Part shown: piece after piece, positions 9,150 to 17,226 of the stretch | How positions within the stretch are numbered: the first letter of the stretch is position 1 | Layout: each line of letters opens with the position of its first letter | Source: Rhizobium sp. NZLR1 | Lineage (GTDB): Bacteria > Pseudomonadota > Alphaproteobacteria > Rhizobiales > Rhizobiaceae | Direction: 5' to 3' | Assembly (NCBI RefSeq): GCF_017357385.1 | Contig: NZ_CP071632.1 | Coordinates: 2,795,501 to 2,859,500, forward strand | Length of the DNA: 64,000 nucleotides | The notes under the pieces: generated by a model | Databases searched by the model: none | What the model was told of the DNA's origin: nothing | Seen by the model: only the letters and a program-made list of their open reading frames with translations | Translations under genes and position numbers: made by a program

Positions 9150-9217
9150 AAAAGTATGCGCCGCTTCTGGCACCAAGAAATTCATAAAAACAGAGACCTA
9201 AAACCATCGCATGAATC
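9150..9217. repeat. Rhizobial intergenic repeat, family B, degenerate copy
   Basis: The pattern ATGCGCCGCTTCTGG ... AATTCATAAAAACAGAGACC ... CATCGCATGAATCA matches the ATGCRYAAAAACAnnGAnCTAAAGCG-type repeat seen at 11.6, 39.2 and 61.3 kb. It is recognised by comparison within this window. Confidence 0.55.
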
Positions 9218-9228
9218 ATATTCTAGAC

Positions 9229-9265
9229 GACACGCTTTTTGTGTCCTCGACACAAAACTCGTGTC
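9229..9265. promoter_or_regulatory. Large nested inverted repeat, candidate operator
   Basis: The inner dyad is perfect: TTTTGTGTC (9237-9245), a three-base CTC centre, GACACAAAA (9249-9257). Outer arms GACACG (9229-9234) and CGTGTC (9260-9265) extend it with two mismatches, giving four GACAC/GTGTC units. It lies about 52 bases before the small gene at 9318 and about 108 bases from the divergent VOC gene. It could be an operator or form a hairpin in the leader. Confidence 0.45.
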
Positions 9266-9317
9266 AGACTGCTCAAGCCACGGGTAAGCCTGCGCGCCGA
9301 TCGAGAGGGCAGAAGCC

Positions 9318-9533
9318 ATGCACAAGTTCACCGTATCAATCACCCGGGAGATCGAGGCAGATACTGCCGAGGAGGCTGCACTGCTCCTATATCAGGAACT
9401 ATCAAGAGGACCGGTCCCTGACCGCTATGCGGTCACCGACGAGACAAGGGTGACCAGGGAGGTGAAGCTGGATCGGGAAAAGGCCGATGAATTCGCCAGC
9501 ATTGATCACACCGCCGACCCCGGCAACTGGTAA
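9318..9533 (+). CDS. Small acidic protein of unknown function
   Basis: A 71-residue protein I do not recognise. It opens with a beta-strand-like HKFTVSITREIEADTAEEAA, which resembles the small domains that carry a periodic ADTAEEA helix start. The middle is helical and charged, and the tail is DHTADPGNW. The product is acidic, with no membrane segment or signal peptide. The ATG has AGGGCAGAAGCC upstream, a modest ribosome binding site. It lies downstream of a striking inverted repeat and about 130 bases before dapB on the same strand. Confidence 0.6.
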   Translation: MHKFTVSITREIEADTAEEAALLLYQELSRGPVPDRYAVTDETRVTREVKLDREKADEFASIDHTADPGNW

Positions 9534-9662
9534 CGTCAGGCAGCCACAGGAGACCCGGCTTTGCGCCGGCAGCCGAATGCGGTAGTTGCAAATCCCCTTC
9601 TCCGGCGCGAATGCCGGATGCAAACAGCCCTCCCGTCGGAAATATCCCAGCTAGGAAAGACC

Positions 9663-10433
9663 GTGAACTCATCAATCAAAATAGCCGTCGCTGGTGCGAA
9701 CGGCCGCATGGGTCGTGCCATCCTGCCGCTGCTGGCAGCCGATCCGACTTTTGCGTTCGTCGGCGGCATCGGTCGTGAGGGCTCTGCAGGCGCCGGGCTG
9801 ATCGACCGATCGGATGCGATCGCGGAGGCCGATGTGATCCTGGATTTCACGACGGCAAGCGCTGCCGCCGAACTTGCCGGCTTGTGTGCATCAGCCGGCG
9901 GTCCGGCGCTGGTGATCGGAGCGACGGGTTTCGAGCCGGATGACCTCGACCGGATCGCAGTGGCTGCCCGGACGATTCCGATCCTGCGCTCTGGTAATTT
10001 CTCCATCGGTTTGAACATGCTGGTCGGTCTCGTCGCTCAGGCAGCCCGCGCCCTTCCCGCGCATGGCTGGGATATCGAAATCCTCGAGGCCCACCACAAC
10101 AGGAAGATCGACGCGCCGTCCGGCACGGCACTGATGCTCGGCGAAGCGGCCGCCGAGGGCCGCGGCGTTTCCCTGGCATCCGTCGAGCGGCGCGGGCGCG
10201 ACGGCATCACCGGCGAGCGGCCGCCCGGCGAGATCGGCTTCGCCGTCTTGCGCGCCGGCGGGCTGGTAGGAGAACACAGCGTGCTGTTTGCCGCCGCCGA
10301 GGAAGTCATAACACTTTCGCATTCGGCTCTCGATCGCGGCATGTTTGCCCGCGGCGCGCTTGCCGCCGCCCGCTGGGTCGCAGGACGCGCGCCCGGCGAA
10401 TACGGCATGCGGGATGTCCTGGGTCTGGAGTGA
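9663..10433 (+). CDS. dapB: 4-hydroxy-tetrahydrodipicolinate reductase
   Basis: Predicted NAD(P)H-dependent reductase of lysine/diaminopimelate synthesis. The N-terminal nucleotide-binding loop GANGRMGRA and the catalytic segment [18 protein letters not shown] (about 137-154), with the His-His and Lys of the family, are intact. The GTG at 9663 with AGGAAAG upstream gives 256 residues and starts directly with the Rossmann strand (SSIKIAVAG). Upstream in-frame ATGs would add residues without homology. No other lys/dap genes are nearby, so this could be a second copy in the genome. Confidence 0.88.
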   Translation: MNSSIKIAVAGANGRMGRAILPLLAADPTFAFVGGIGREGSAGAGLIDRSDAIAEADVILDFTTASAAAELAGLCASAGGPALVIGATGFEPDDLDRIAVAARTIPILRSGNFSIGLNMLVGLVAQAARALPAHGWDIEILEAHHNRKIDAPSGTALMLGEAAAEGRGVSLASVERRGRDGITGERPPGEIGFAVLRAGGLVGEHSVLFAAAEEVITLSHSALDRGMFARGALAAARWVAGRAPGEYGMRDVLGLE

Positions 10434-10470
10434 AGGAGCGAATGGACAGGGTGAACAGAGGCTTGAAGCG

Positions 10471-10625
10471 CGTCCTTGAATCAGATTCTGAGCGCATCTC
10501 TGGTTGCCGCACGGCCAGACGTTGGAGGATGTCGTGCCCTCTTATTTGACGTCGTAGATATCCCTGCCTCGCCTCTTACTCAACGATAACATGAATAAAA
10601 ACAAACGCTTAAAGCCGCGCCCCCG
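10471..10625. repeat. Degenerate rhizobial intergenic repeat, family B
   Basis: Between dapB and the cyclodeaminase gene lie GAATCAGATTCTGAGCGCA (about 10480) and ATGAATAAAAACAAACGCTT (about 10590), pieces that recur as the ends of the family B repeat at 61.3 and 11.6 kb. The arrangement is rearranged or interrupted here. Confidence 0.4.
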
Positions 10626-10634
10626 AATCAAAGC

Positions 10635-11567
10635 CTACACCGACACCCCTAACCTATCGAGGATTGCCGAGGCGACGACGACTTCGGTTCCGGCCAGGCC
10701 GACCGAGCAAAACAGCGTCGTCTCTCCAAGCGATCCTCGCCCCGCCGTCCTCCCGGCAATGATGTCGGCAAGGTCGGCCAAACGATCTTCGTTGCCGGAG
10801 CCGGCGAGGAAAAAGGGCGAAGCGTAGGCGTGGGCCTGTTCGGGAGAATCCGTCGCGATTACCGCTGCGGCATCAGCGACATCCAGGCCGAGCTCGTATC
10901 CCCGAAGCGTTTTCGGGCCGACGGTGTTGACATGCACGCCGGGCTTCAGATCCCGCGCATGGACGACGGGCGTTTGGCTCGTCGTCGCGCAGATGACGAT
11001 GTCGGCGTCATCGACGGCTTCGCAAGCGTTACCGACAGGGTCCACCTCCAGCCCCAGGGCGTGCTGCATTTCGGCCGCGAAGGCGGCGCGATTTTTCTCG
11101 TCGCGGCTATAGACGCGGGCACGGTCCAGTTTTCGAACGGCGGCGGCTGCGGCAAGCTGAGTTCGCGCTTGCGCGCCGCTGCCGAGGATCCCAACGATCC
11201 TGGCATCAGGCGCGCTGAGATGGCGGATGGCGAGACCTCCGATGGCGCCGGTCCTGAGGTTGCCGAGGCGTTCTCCGAGGACGATGCCCTTGAGCCTGGC
11301 ATCGTCGGCCGACCACACCGCGACGATTTGCGAATGCTCCGTCCCGCCGAATGTCTCATAGACCCGAAAGCCCGCGAGCGGTTTGTCGCCAAGGATACCG
11401 CCGACGGTGAAGACGAGATCGCCTTGATCGGGAAAGGACACATGATGCCGGGGCGGAGAGACCAGCCGATTGCCGGCTCTCGCGAGAAAAGCGGTCTCGA
11501 GCGCATCCATCGCCACGCCCATCAACGCACTGCCGGCCAGATCCTCGTCTCTCAGAATCTTCGTCAC
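10635..11567 (-). CDS. Ornithine cyclodeaminase/mu-crystallin family protein
   Basis: A 310-residue NAD(P)-dependent enzyme of the ornithine cyclodeaminase family. The substrate-side segment includes GDLVFTVGG and a lineage Arg/Lys region, followed by GERLGNLRTGAIGGLA. The nucleotide-binding loop is ILGSGAQARTQL (about 127), and the later VNTVGPKTLRGYEL and SVGLAGTEVV blocks are typical. Members include ornithine cyclodeaminases, alanine dehydrogenases and ketimine reductases, so the exact reaction is open. The GTG at 11567 sits behind GGAGG; an upstream TTG adds six residues. Confidence 0.85.
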   Translation of the reverse strand: MTKILRDEDLAGSALMGVAMDALETAFLARAGNRLVSPPRHHVSFPDQGDLVFTVGGILGDKPLAGFRVYETFGGTEHSQIVAVWSADDARLKGIVLGERLGNLRTGAIGGLAIRHLSAPDARIVGILGSGAQARTQLAAAAAVRKLDRARVYSRDEKNRAAFAAEMQHALGLEVDPVGNACEAVDDADIVICATTSQTPVVHARDLKPGVHVNTVGPKTLRGYELGLDVADAAAVIATDSPEQAHAYASPFFLAGSGNEDRLADLADIIAGRTAGRGSLGETTLFCSVGLAGTEVVVASAILDRLGVSV

Positions 11568-11586
11568 GGCAAACCTCCAGCCCAAA

Positions 11587-11690
11587 GCATGTCGCGCAAA
11601 AGTGTGCAGCGGTTTTGCGGCAACGACATGCGCAAAAACAACGAGCTAAAGCGCAAGGAGCGATTCTGAAAGATCGCGACGCGCTTTAAT
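11587..11690. repeat. Rhizobial intergenic repeat, family B
   Basis: A well-preserved copy starting CATGTCGCGCAAAAGTGTGC and continuing through GCGGTTTTGCGGCAACGACA to the GCTAAAGCGCAAGGAGCG end, followed by AAAGATCGCGACGCGCTTTA. The same blocks recur at 39.24 and 61.31 kb. It lies in the gap between a cyclodeaminase gene and an acetyltransferase gene. Confidence 0.65.
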
Positions 11691-11763
11691 GCCGGCATCC
11701 TGCGACCCCAACCGCGCTTGAGGTCAATAGATGAGGTAAAGGGGTTTGAGCTGAATTTCCCCG

Positions 11764-12276
11764 TCAGGCCCAATCGACCAGACGGCGAGCCATTATAACG
11801 TCGTCGATCTCCCTGCCCTCCTCCAGAACCCCGCCGGGGATCCTGCCGATCTCGGAGAAGCCCTGCCGCTGGTAAAAGCGGATTGCCGCGGGGTTTTCCG
11901 CGCTGACGAACAGTTCCAGTTGCCGAATGCCGAAGTCGCCTGCGTGATCGGAAACCGCCTCCAGCAGCTTTCCAGCGAGACCCGTTCCGCGCAGGTGGGC
12001 GCGGATATAGACCATGATGATCGTCGCGCGATGGGCCATCTTGCTCGAGCGCTGCCGCAGCAGGCCCATTATACCGACGGGCTCATTATCCTGAAACGCA
12101 ATGAAAACCGGCTCGTTCAGGCGATTGCGCCACTCCTCGTCGGGCAAGATCTCCCAATCTTCGTAGCGGCTCGCAAAGGAGGACGGCTCGGCGCGTAGCG
12201 CTTCCAGGCGAATACGCCGGAAAGCCTCCACTTCGTCTGCCTGGATAAGCCTGATCGTCACGCCGCTCGCATCCAT
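11764..12276 (-). CDS. GNAT family N-acetyltransferase
   Basis: A 170-residue acetyl-CoA-dependent acetyltransferase. Motif A is seen as VYIRAHLRGTGLAGKLLEAV (about 91-110), with the acetyl-CoA pyrophosphate loop RGTGLAGK. Motif B follows as LELFVSAENPAAIRFYQRQGF. The acceptor is unknown; the layout is like small-molecule or ribosomal-protein acetyltransferases. The ATG at 12276 has AGGAGG upstream. It is flanked on both sides by repeat-filled intergenic DNA. Confidence 0.87.
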   Translation of the reverse strand: MDASGVTIRLIQADEVEAFRRIRLEALRAEPSSFASRYEDWEILPDEEWRNRLNEPVFIAFQDNEPVGIMGLLRQRSSKMAHRATIIMVYIRAHLRGTGLAGKLLEAVSDHAGDFGIRQLELFVSAENPAAIRFYQRQGFSEIGRIPGGVLEEGREIDDVIMARRLVDWA

Positions 12277-12393
12277 CGGAGACCTCCTCGGAAATCTCAG
12301 CTACGTCATTACAGAGGGCTCCGGCCGATGCAAGCCGACGCGATGACTTCGATTCCTGCTCCTATTGCGCCACCCCTCGCGCCAGCGCCTGAG

Positions 12394-12523
12394 AGAGCGT
12401 CATCCTGAGGCGCCTGCACGGCTCGAAGGACGAGGCGGGTGCACTGACGTGGAAAGAATGCAAGAAGCCGCTGCGGTATGTCCATCGAGGCTCCGCCCTA
12501 TGGGCTACGCGCCTCAGGATGAG
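12394..12523. repeat. Pair of palindromic repeats, family A, in inverted orientation
   Basis: Two copies of the CTCATCCTGAGG...CCTCGAAGGACGAGG element occur here: GTCATCCTGAGGCGCC...GCTCGAAGGACGAGG at 12398-12434, and the opposite orientation CGAGGCTCCGCCC...CGCCTCAGGATGAG at 12485-12522. It fills the roughly 370-base gap 12277-12643, in which I see no gene. Confidence 0.7.
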
Positions 12524-12643
12524 TTGGAGGATGCCGCGCATATGCTAGCCGGCGCAGAAGGATGCACGCGCCTCCAAGGAGACCTCACTCTGAGTCGCGC
12601 CCCGCGAGAACCTCCAAGGGCGAGGCCGATGCTCCGCTGGCGA

Positions 12644-13036
12644 TTACTCCGCCGAAGTTCCGACCCGGCCGCCCTTCCGGACGCCCGATTGATTGAATGG
12701 CATGACCACCGGTTGGTTCGATGGCCGGAGGTCCCATTGATCGGGCGGCTGGACGGCTGGTTGGTCGGTCGCCGGTTCGCGCGTCGACCGAACGACCAGC
12801 TCATCCGGCTGTTCGCTCGGCCCAGTCGCCATTTGATCGGCTAACCTGGTCGGCGATTGATCGGCTGACTCGGTCGCCGATGTAGCGGCTGACACGGTCG
12901 CCGATGTAGCGGCTGACCAAGCGGTCGCTTGATCGCTGAGTCTGTCCATTTTGAAGGGTGCAATCTGATGGATGAAGACGAGAAGAATTATCCCGACCAT
13001 AGAGCACACCAGCGCGTAGACAACGAAATACTTCAA
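12644..13036 (-). CDS. Small membrane-anchored protein with low-complexity tail
   Basis: A 130-residue protein I do not recognise. Residues 4-25 (FVVYALVCSMVGIILLVFIH) form one transmembrane helix. The remainder is a hydrophilic, Ala/Thr/Ser/Pro/Gln-rich stretch with short repeats (SAATSATV, SAATSATE, then many QP and DQP units), encoded in part by tandem 24-base DNA repeats. The start is a TTG at 13036, preceded by GAGGGA at good spacing. The product may be an envelope-anchored low-complexity protein, or a decayed gene whose frame stayed open. Confidence 0.45.
   Translation of the reverse strand: MKYFVVYALVCSMVGIILLVFIHQIAPFKMDRLSDQATAWSAATSATVSAATSATESADQSPTRLADQMATGPSEQPDELVVRSTREPATDQPAVQPPDQWDLRPSNQPVVMPFNQSGVRKGGRVGTSAE
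12843..12945. repeat. Short tandem DNA repeats
   Basis: Units of the form CGGTCGCCGATGTAGCGGCTGA repeat in tandem (about 12868-12920), with degenerate neighbours containing GGTCGGCGATTGATCGGCTGA. They lie within the reading frame of the small membrane protein and encode its SAATSAT blocks. Confidence 0.6.
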
Positions 13037-13504
13037 TGCATATCCCTCGCTGATTGGCAGAGCGGCCTTGACAGCGGCGCGAATGATATTTCCACATTAT
13101 TGAATGATACTTGGTAAAATGCAATAGATTTTAAGCAGATGTTAATAATTTCAGAAATGAACAGCATATTGTAGGGTGGTTATTGGAGAGAATAAGAAGG
13201 CATCTCCCGCTATGCTCGATTTATCTTAAGCATCCCGGTAAAGGCGAGACGTGCGCCGAAGGCGGCTGCCACTCAAATCCTCCTGTATGTGCCAGGACTT
13301 CGCGGGGCTACAGCTCTCGCACTCGTAGCAACGACGATTTCGGGCAGTGCCCTGGGCAGGAGCGCTCGGCATACTGTGCGCCAACCTCAATATGCGTCCT
13401 CGAGGCGCGCAACGACAGCGCCGGCGATATCGGCTAAACTGCCTTGATAGAGCAGTTCGCTTTGAGCGGCGGCCCTTCAGGATCGACGACAGAAGGGGAT
13501 CCGC
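13037..13504. other. Intergenic region without a convincing gene
   Basis: The first part (13080-13200) is AT-rich and likely carries the promoter of the small membrane protein gene. From about 13200 to 13440 a plus-strand frame stays open but lacks a start codon with a ribosome binding site, and its product has no recognisable features. I call no gene here. Confidence 0.4.
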
Positions 13505-14920
13505 ATGTCGGCAATCGCATCTCTGTTTCAGGAAGCCGCTCGGCTTGCGGCCGCGTTCCGGCAAGCAGCGCCCGCCCGCCATGTGCCCACTCACGACTAC
13601 GCCGCCTCCCTCGCCGCTTTCGACGAGCCGCTGTCGGCCGCCGGTTCCGATATGCTCGATGTCATCCGGCAGCTCTCGGATGGCGCCGAGCCCGGCCTGC
13701 ACGCGACGACCGGCCCGCGTTTTTTCGGCTGGGTCATCGGCGGCTCGCATCCGGTCGGTGTCGCGGCTGATTTCCTTACCAGCGCCTGGGGCCAGAATGC
13801 CGGAAATCATACTGTCGCTCCGGCCGCGGCCGCCGTCGAGACCGTTGCTGCAAGATGGCTTCTCGATCTCCTGAAGCTGCCGGCCGAAAGCTCGGTCGGC
13901 TTCGTGACGGGCGCGACCGTGGCGAACTTCACCTGCCTTGCCGCCGCACGCGGCGAGGTGCTGCGCCAAGTCGGCTGGGATGCCGATGCCAATGGCCTGT
14001 TCGGCGGGCCCGAGATCACCGTGCTGATCGGCGACGACGCCCACACGACGGTGTTCTCGGCGCTGCAATTCCTGGGCCTCGGCCACGATCGCGTGCTGCG
14101 CGTGCGCACAGATCCAGTGGGGCGGATCGACCTGGCCGCGCTGACAGGCACGCTCGATACGGTCTCCGGTCCCGTCATCGCCATTCTCCAGGCCGGGCAG
14201 ATCAATACCGGCGCCTTCGACGACTTCGCCGCCATCATCCCCCTCTTGAAAGCGAAAGGCGCCTGGGTGCACGTTGACAGTGCTTTCGGCCTCTGGGCGC
14301 AGGCGTCAGTGAAGACCAGCCATCTCAGCCGCGGCATCGAAGCGGCCGACAGCTGGGCGACCGACGGCCATAAATGGCTGCAGACGCCCTATGATTGCGG
14401 CTATGCGATCGTCCGCAACGAGCTCGCCCATCGCCGCGCCATGACGATCGCCGCAAGCTATCTGCCGCTCGCCGGCGAAGGCGAACGCGATCCCTCCCAT
14501 TACGTGCCGGAGCTTTCGAGGCGCGCGCGCGGCTTCGCCACCTGGGCGATGCTGAAACATCTCGGCCGCGAGGGTGTGGCCGCCCTCATCGACCAGTGCT
14601 GCGCCTCGGCGCGGCTGGCAGCCGATCTGCTTGCTCGCGAGCCCGGCATCGCCATTCTAAACGAGGTGACGCTGAACCAGCTCGTCATCCGCTTCGGAGC
14701 CGACCTGCCCTCCGAAGAAGGCGACGCCCTGACCCGAAAGACGATCGAAAGGATCCAGGCCGACGGCATGATCTTCGCCGGCGGCGCCAAATGGCGCGGC
14801 CGCGACGTGTTGCGCCTCTCCGTCACCAATTTCCAAACGACATCGGATCATGCAGAACTGGCGGTGGAGAGCATCATCACCGCGTTCAGGAGTGTCAGCG
14901 GCAATTCCTATCCGCGCTAA
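13505..14920 (+). CDS. PLP-dependent group II decarboxylase family protein
   Basis: A 471-residue aromatic-L-amino-acid/glutamate decarboxylase-type enzyme. The cofactor lysine lies in TDGHKWLQTPYDCG (about 287-300), the ring-stacking segment is GDDAHTTVFSAL, and the aspartate that pairs with the PLP nitrogen is in HVDSAFGLWA. The N-terminal GPRFFGWVIGGSHPVG and GQNAGNHTVAPAA blocks are typical of the family. Substrate not predictable; relatives include tyrosine, tryptophan and cysteine-sulfinate decarboxylases and threonine-aldolase-like enzymes. The ATG follows AAGGGG. No partner genes are adjacent. Confidence 0.87.
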   Translation: MSAIASLFQEAARLAAAFRQAAPARHVPTHDYAASLAAFDEPLSAAGSDMLDVIRQLSDGAEPGLHATTGPRFFGWVIGGSHPVGVAADFLTSAWGQNAGNHTVAPAAAAVETVAARWLLDLLKLPAESSVGFVTGATVANFTCLAAARGEVLRQVGWDADANGLFGGPEITVLIGDDAHTTVFSALQFLGLGHDRVLRVRTDPVGRIDLAALTGTLDTVSGPVIAILQAGQINTGAFDDFAAIIPLLKAKGAWVHVDSAFGLWAQASVKTSHLSRGIEAADSWATDGHKWLQTPYDCGYAIVRNELAHRRAMTIAASYLPLAGEGERDPSHYVPELSRRARGFATWAMLKHLGREGVAALIDQCCASARLAADLLAREPGIAILNEVTLNQLVIRFGADLPSEEGDALTRKTIERIQADGMIFAGGAKWRGRDVLRLSVTNFQTTSDHAELAVESIITAFRSVSGNSYPR

Positions 14921-15007
14921 CCTGCAATTGCGTCCGTCGCCAATCCATTGCCTTGCAGAGTCTGGCCCCTGGCACGGCGCGGCGACACAAGCCGCACCCT
15001 CTCTCCC

Positions 15008-15053
15008 ACCTCATCCTTGCTGAGGTGCCCGCAGGGCCTCGAAGGACGAGGTC
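15008..15053. repeat. Palindromic repeat, family A
   Basis: ACCTCATCCTTGCTGAGGTGCCC joins GCAGGGCCTCGAAGGACGAG, matching the recurrent element. It lies between the decarboxylase and the convergent peptidase-like gene. Confidence 0.7.
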
Positions 15054-15094
15054 GGCCACCGGCCACGCGCGCGCACTCGGCCTGCAAGCCGGCA

Positions 15095-15517
15095 TCATCG
15101 TCGCACTGCGACGACCGAACTGGCGCGATACCTGGACAATTGCACCCGGTTGGATTGATTGCCTCCGAACAGGTAGACGTACTGTCGGCGCTGGTCGATG
15201 TGATCGAACAGGCTGACATGGAAGCGTCGGCCGCTTCGGATCACCACCACGTCTCCCCGCCTGGCTGAGCGGAAGAAGACCGGCCTGCCGAAATTTTTCC
15301 AGGATATCGCCATATTAGGATTGGGCGGCGGCTGCCGGAAAGATCGCTTGGCGACAAAGGCCAGGAACGCCCCGCACCACGAAACCCTGCGGGGATTGAT
15401 GCTGAGGAAGGAAATGGAGCGTTCGTGCATGCTCTTGTACTTGGATGCCGTGCCCAGCATGTCCGCCTCACAGGGCACGGCAAGCACCGTGAGGACGATG
15501 ACGAGAATAACTTTCAT
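15095..15517 (-). CDS. Secreted TIGR02594-type cysteine peptidase-like protein
   Basis: A 140-residue protein with a signal peptide (MKVILVIVLTVLAVPCEA). The mature part fits the TIGR02594/CHAP-like cysteine hydrolase pattern: catalytic Cys in WCGAFLAF, a GDVVVI strand, catalytic His in RRFHVSLFDH and the closing FGGNQSNRVQL. Such proteins are thought to act on peptidoglycan amide bonds or as phage-like endolysins in the periplasm. The TASKYKSMHERSISFL segment before the Cys has few typical residues of long CHAP domains, so activity is inferred. Confidence 0.72.
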   Translation of the reverse strand: MKVILVIVLTVLAVPCEADMLGTASKYKSMHERSISFLSINPRRVSWCGAFLAFVAKRSFRQPPPNPNMAISWKNFGRPVFFRSARRGDVVVIRSGRRFHVSLFDHIDQRRQYVYLFGGNQSNRVQLSRYRASSVVAVRR

Positions 15518-15780
15518 AGTTACCCACCATTGTTTGTATAATGTTGAAATTCAGAAATGTGGCAAAGAATAAATCAGGAGCGGCAACGTAGGTGCCAATT
15601 ATGGCGTGATTTAGAAACAACTAATACTGGCATTTTGGCGGCAAGAATTTGTCCGAAACGAGACCGAAAATCACCCAGTGCAAGCCATCGATCTCGGATG
15701 GACACGACCATCGCAAACCCGGCAGAACGCATATTTTGCAGGCAAGTTGGCTAGACATCCGCTATCCGAACGAGGTTCAT
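15518..15780. other. Intergenic region without a convincing gene
   Basis: This AT-richer stretch upstream of the peptidase-like gene has short open frames but none with a recognisable product or ribosome binding site. It probably holds the minus-strand promoter of that gene. Confidence 0.4.
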
Positions 15781-15969
15781 TCAGAGGCGACGCACCGCAC
15801 CCCGCAAGTGCTTGAGCGCCAAGATCATTCGCCAGGGAGTTGACGATAGTGTGCGATTTTGGTTGTCACCTATACGAGCTACATTCAGGATAACTATGAA
15901 TAATACTTTAGATGCGCCAAGTAATACAGTGCACATGGCTCCAATCACCCAGCAAAAGCCGGTAATCAC
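15781..15969 (-). CDS. Possible small membrane protein
   Basis: A possible 62-residue product starting with GTG at 15969. A hydrophobic stretch (FCWVIGAMCTVLLGASKV then LFIVILNVA, residues about 5-31) could form one or two membrane segments, followed by a basic tail rich in Arg and Leu. No family is recognised and the ribosome binding site is weak. It may be a chance frame in otherwise empty DNA between the peptidase-like gene and the kup pseudogene. Confidence 0.25.
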   Translation of the reverse strand: MITGFCWVIGAMCTVLLGASKVLFIVILNVARIGDNQNRTLSSTPWRMILALKHLRGAVRRL

Positions 15970-16155
15970 CCCTGCCGGCTACGGACATGAATGCCCCAGG
16001 ACAACCGACAGCCGCCGCGCGTGTTAACCGTATGGTTGCACCGGTTTGGGCGTCCTGACTGCTCACAAAAAAATCGCACGCCACATCAATTTACTTGCCG
16101 TTCTGCAATGCGGCATATGTTTGTGTTCAAGGCCAGGTGGCATGAGCGGGGAACC

Positions 16156-17158
16156 ATGACGTCGACACATGCAGACAGAACGGGTGAAGGTACCGGCCGA
16201 AAGGGCTTCGTCGGGTTGGTCGTCGGCGCGATCGGCGTCGTATATGGCGATATCGGCACCAGCCCGCTCTATGCCCTTCGTGAGGCGCTGAGGCCCTTTG
16301 CCGCCGATGGCGTCCACGAGGCCGAGGTCGTCGGCCTCATTTCGCTGATGGTCTGGACGCTGACGATCATTGTGACCTTCAAATATGTGCTCTTCCTTCT
16401 CAGAGCGGACAATGATGGCGAAGGCGGCACGCTTTCGCTTCTCGCCCTGCTGATGAAGACTCGTGCTCGCCGCCGTCGTGCTGCTGCCGCTCTTCCTCAT
16501 CGAAGTCCTGTTCCTGGCAGCCAACCTCTTGAAAATCTACGATGGCGGCTGGGTTCCGGTCGCCCTTGCGCTGGCGATCATGATCCTGATGTGGACGTGG
16601 ACCCGAGGGCAGGCCTATCTGAAGCGGCTGCGTGCCAACAACGAGATCCCGCTCGATTCCTTCATAAGGTCGATCGAACGAAAGTCGGACCATTCGCCGG
16701 TCACCGTTCCGGGAACGGCGATTTTCCTGACCAGCGTTCCGGATCGGACGCCGAATGTTCTGCTCCACAATCTCAAGCACAACCACGTGCTCCACCAACA
16801 GAACGTCATCCTGAGCGTCTGGACCGAAGACGAACCTTATGTTCCGGACAGCCGCCGCATTAAGATCAGCCAGCTCTCGCCGCGCTTTGTGCGGCTTGAT
16901 CTCACCTTCGGCTTCATGGACGACCCCGATGTCACCCGAGCGCTCGCCCTCTGCCGGGAGGGAGGGTTCAAGTTCGAGATCATGAAGACCTCCTTCTATC
17001 TCGGCCGCCGGAACCTCGTCAGGACGCCGAACACCGGACTGCCCGGCTGGCAGGAGCGCATATTCATGGCGCTGGAAGGCTTGGCGATCGATCCCTCCGA
17101 CTATTTCAACCTGCCCTCGAACCGTGTCGTCGAGCTCGGTGAACAGGTTGCCATCTAG
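16156..17158 (+). pseudogene. kup: kup potassium transporter, internal deletion and frame change
   Basis: The first frame, starting at ATG 16156 behind GGGGA, encodes a perfect Kup N-terminus: [20 protein letters not shown], then a second helix and [16 protein letters not shown]. At about 16460 the similarity stops. It resumes in another frame (16463-17158) with the last Kup helices ([20 protein letters not shown]) and the soluble C-terminal domain (IPGT-like [10 protein letters not shown], then DDPDV and SFYLGRRNL). Roughly 300 central residues of a normal 630-residue Kup are missing and the join is out of frame. A functional K+ channel cannot be made. Confidence 0.87.
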
Positions 17159-17226
17159 AGCGTGGCAGCGAAGAGAGCTCCGACAGTTGGCCCGCTTCGC
17201 GAGCTCCACGCGTGAGACACTGAACG

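Noticed and set aside
9561..9662. Longer start for dapB
   Set aside because: The extra 34 residues lack similarity to the family, and the GTG at 9663 has a good AGGAAAG site next to the first Rossmann strand.
13226..14272. Long minus-strand open frame opposite the PLP decarboxylase
   Set aside because: It mirrors a GC-rich real gene; the product is Gly/Arg/Asp-rich without any family motifs, whereas the plus strand has a clear catalytic lysine site.
16156..17158. Programmed frameshift in kup
   Set aside because: A ribosomal shift cannot restore the roughly 300 missing central residues; a deletion explains the data.
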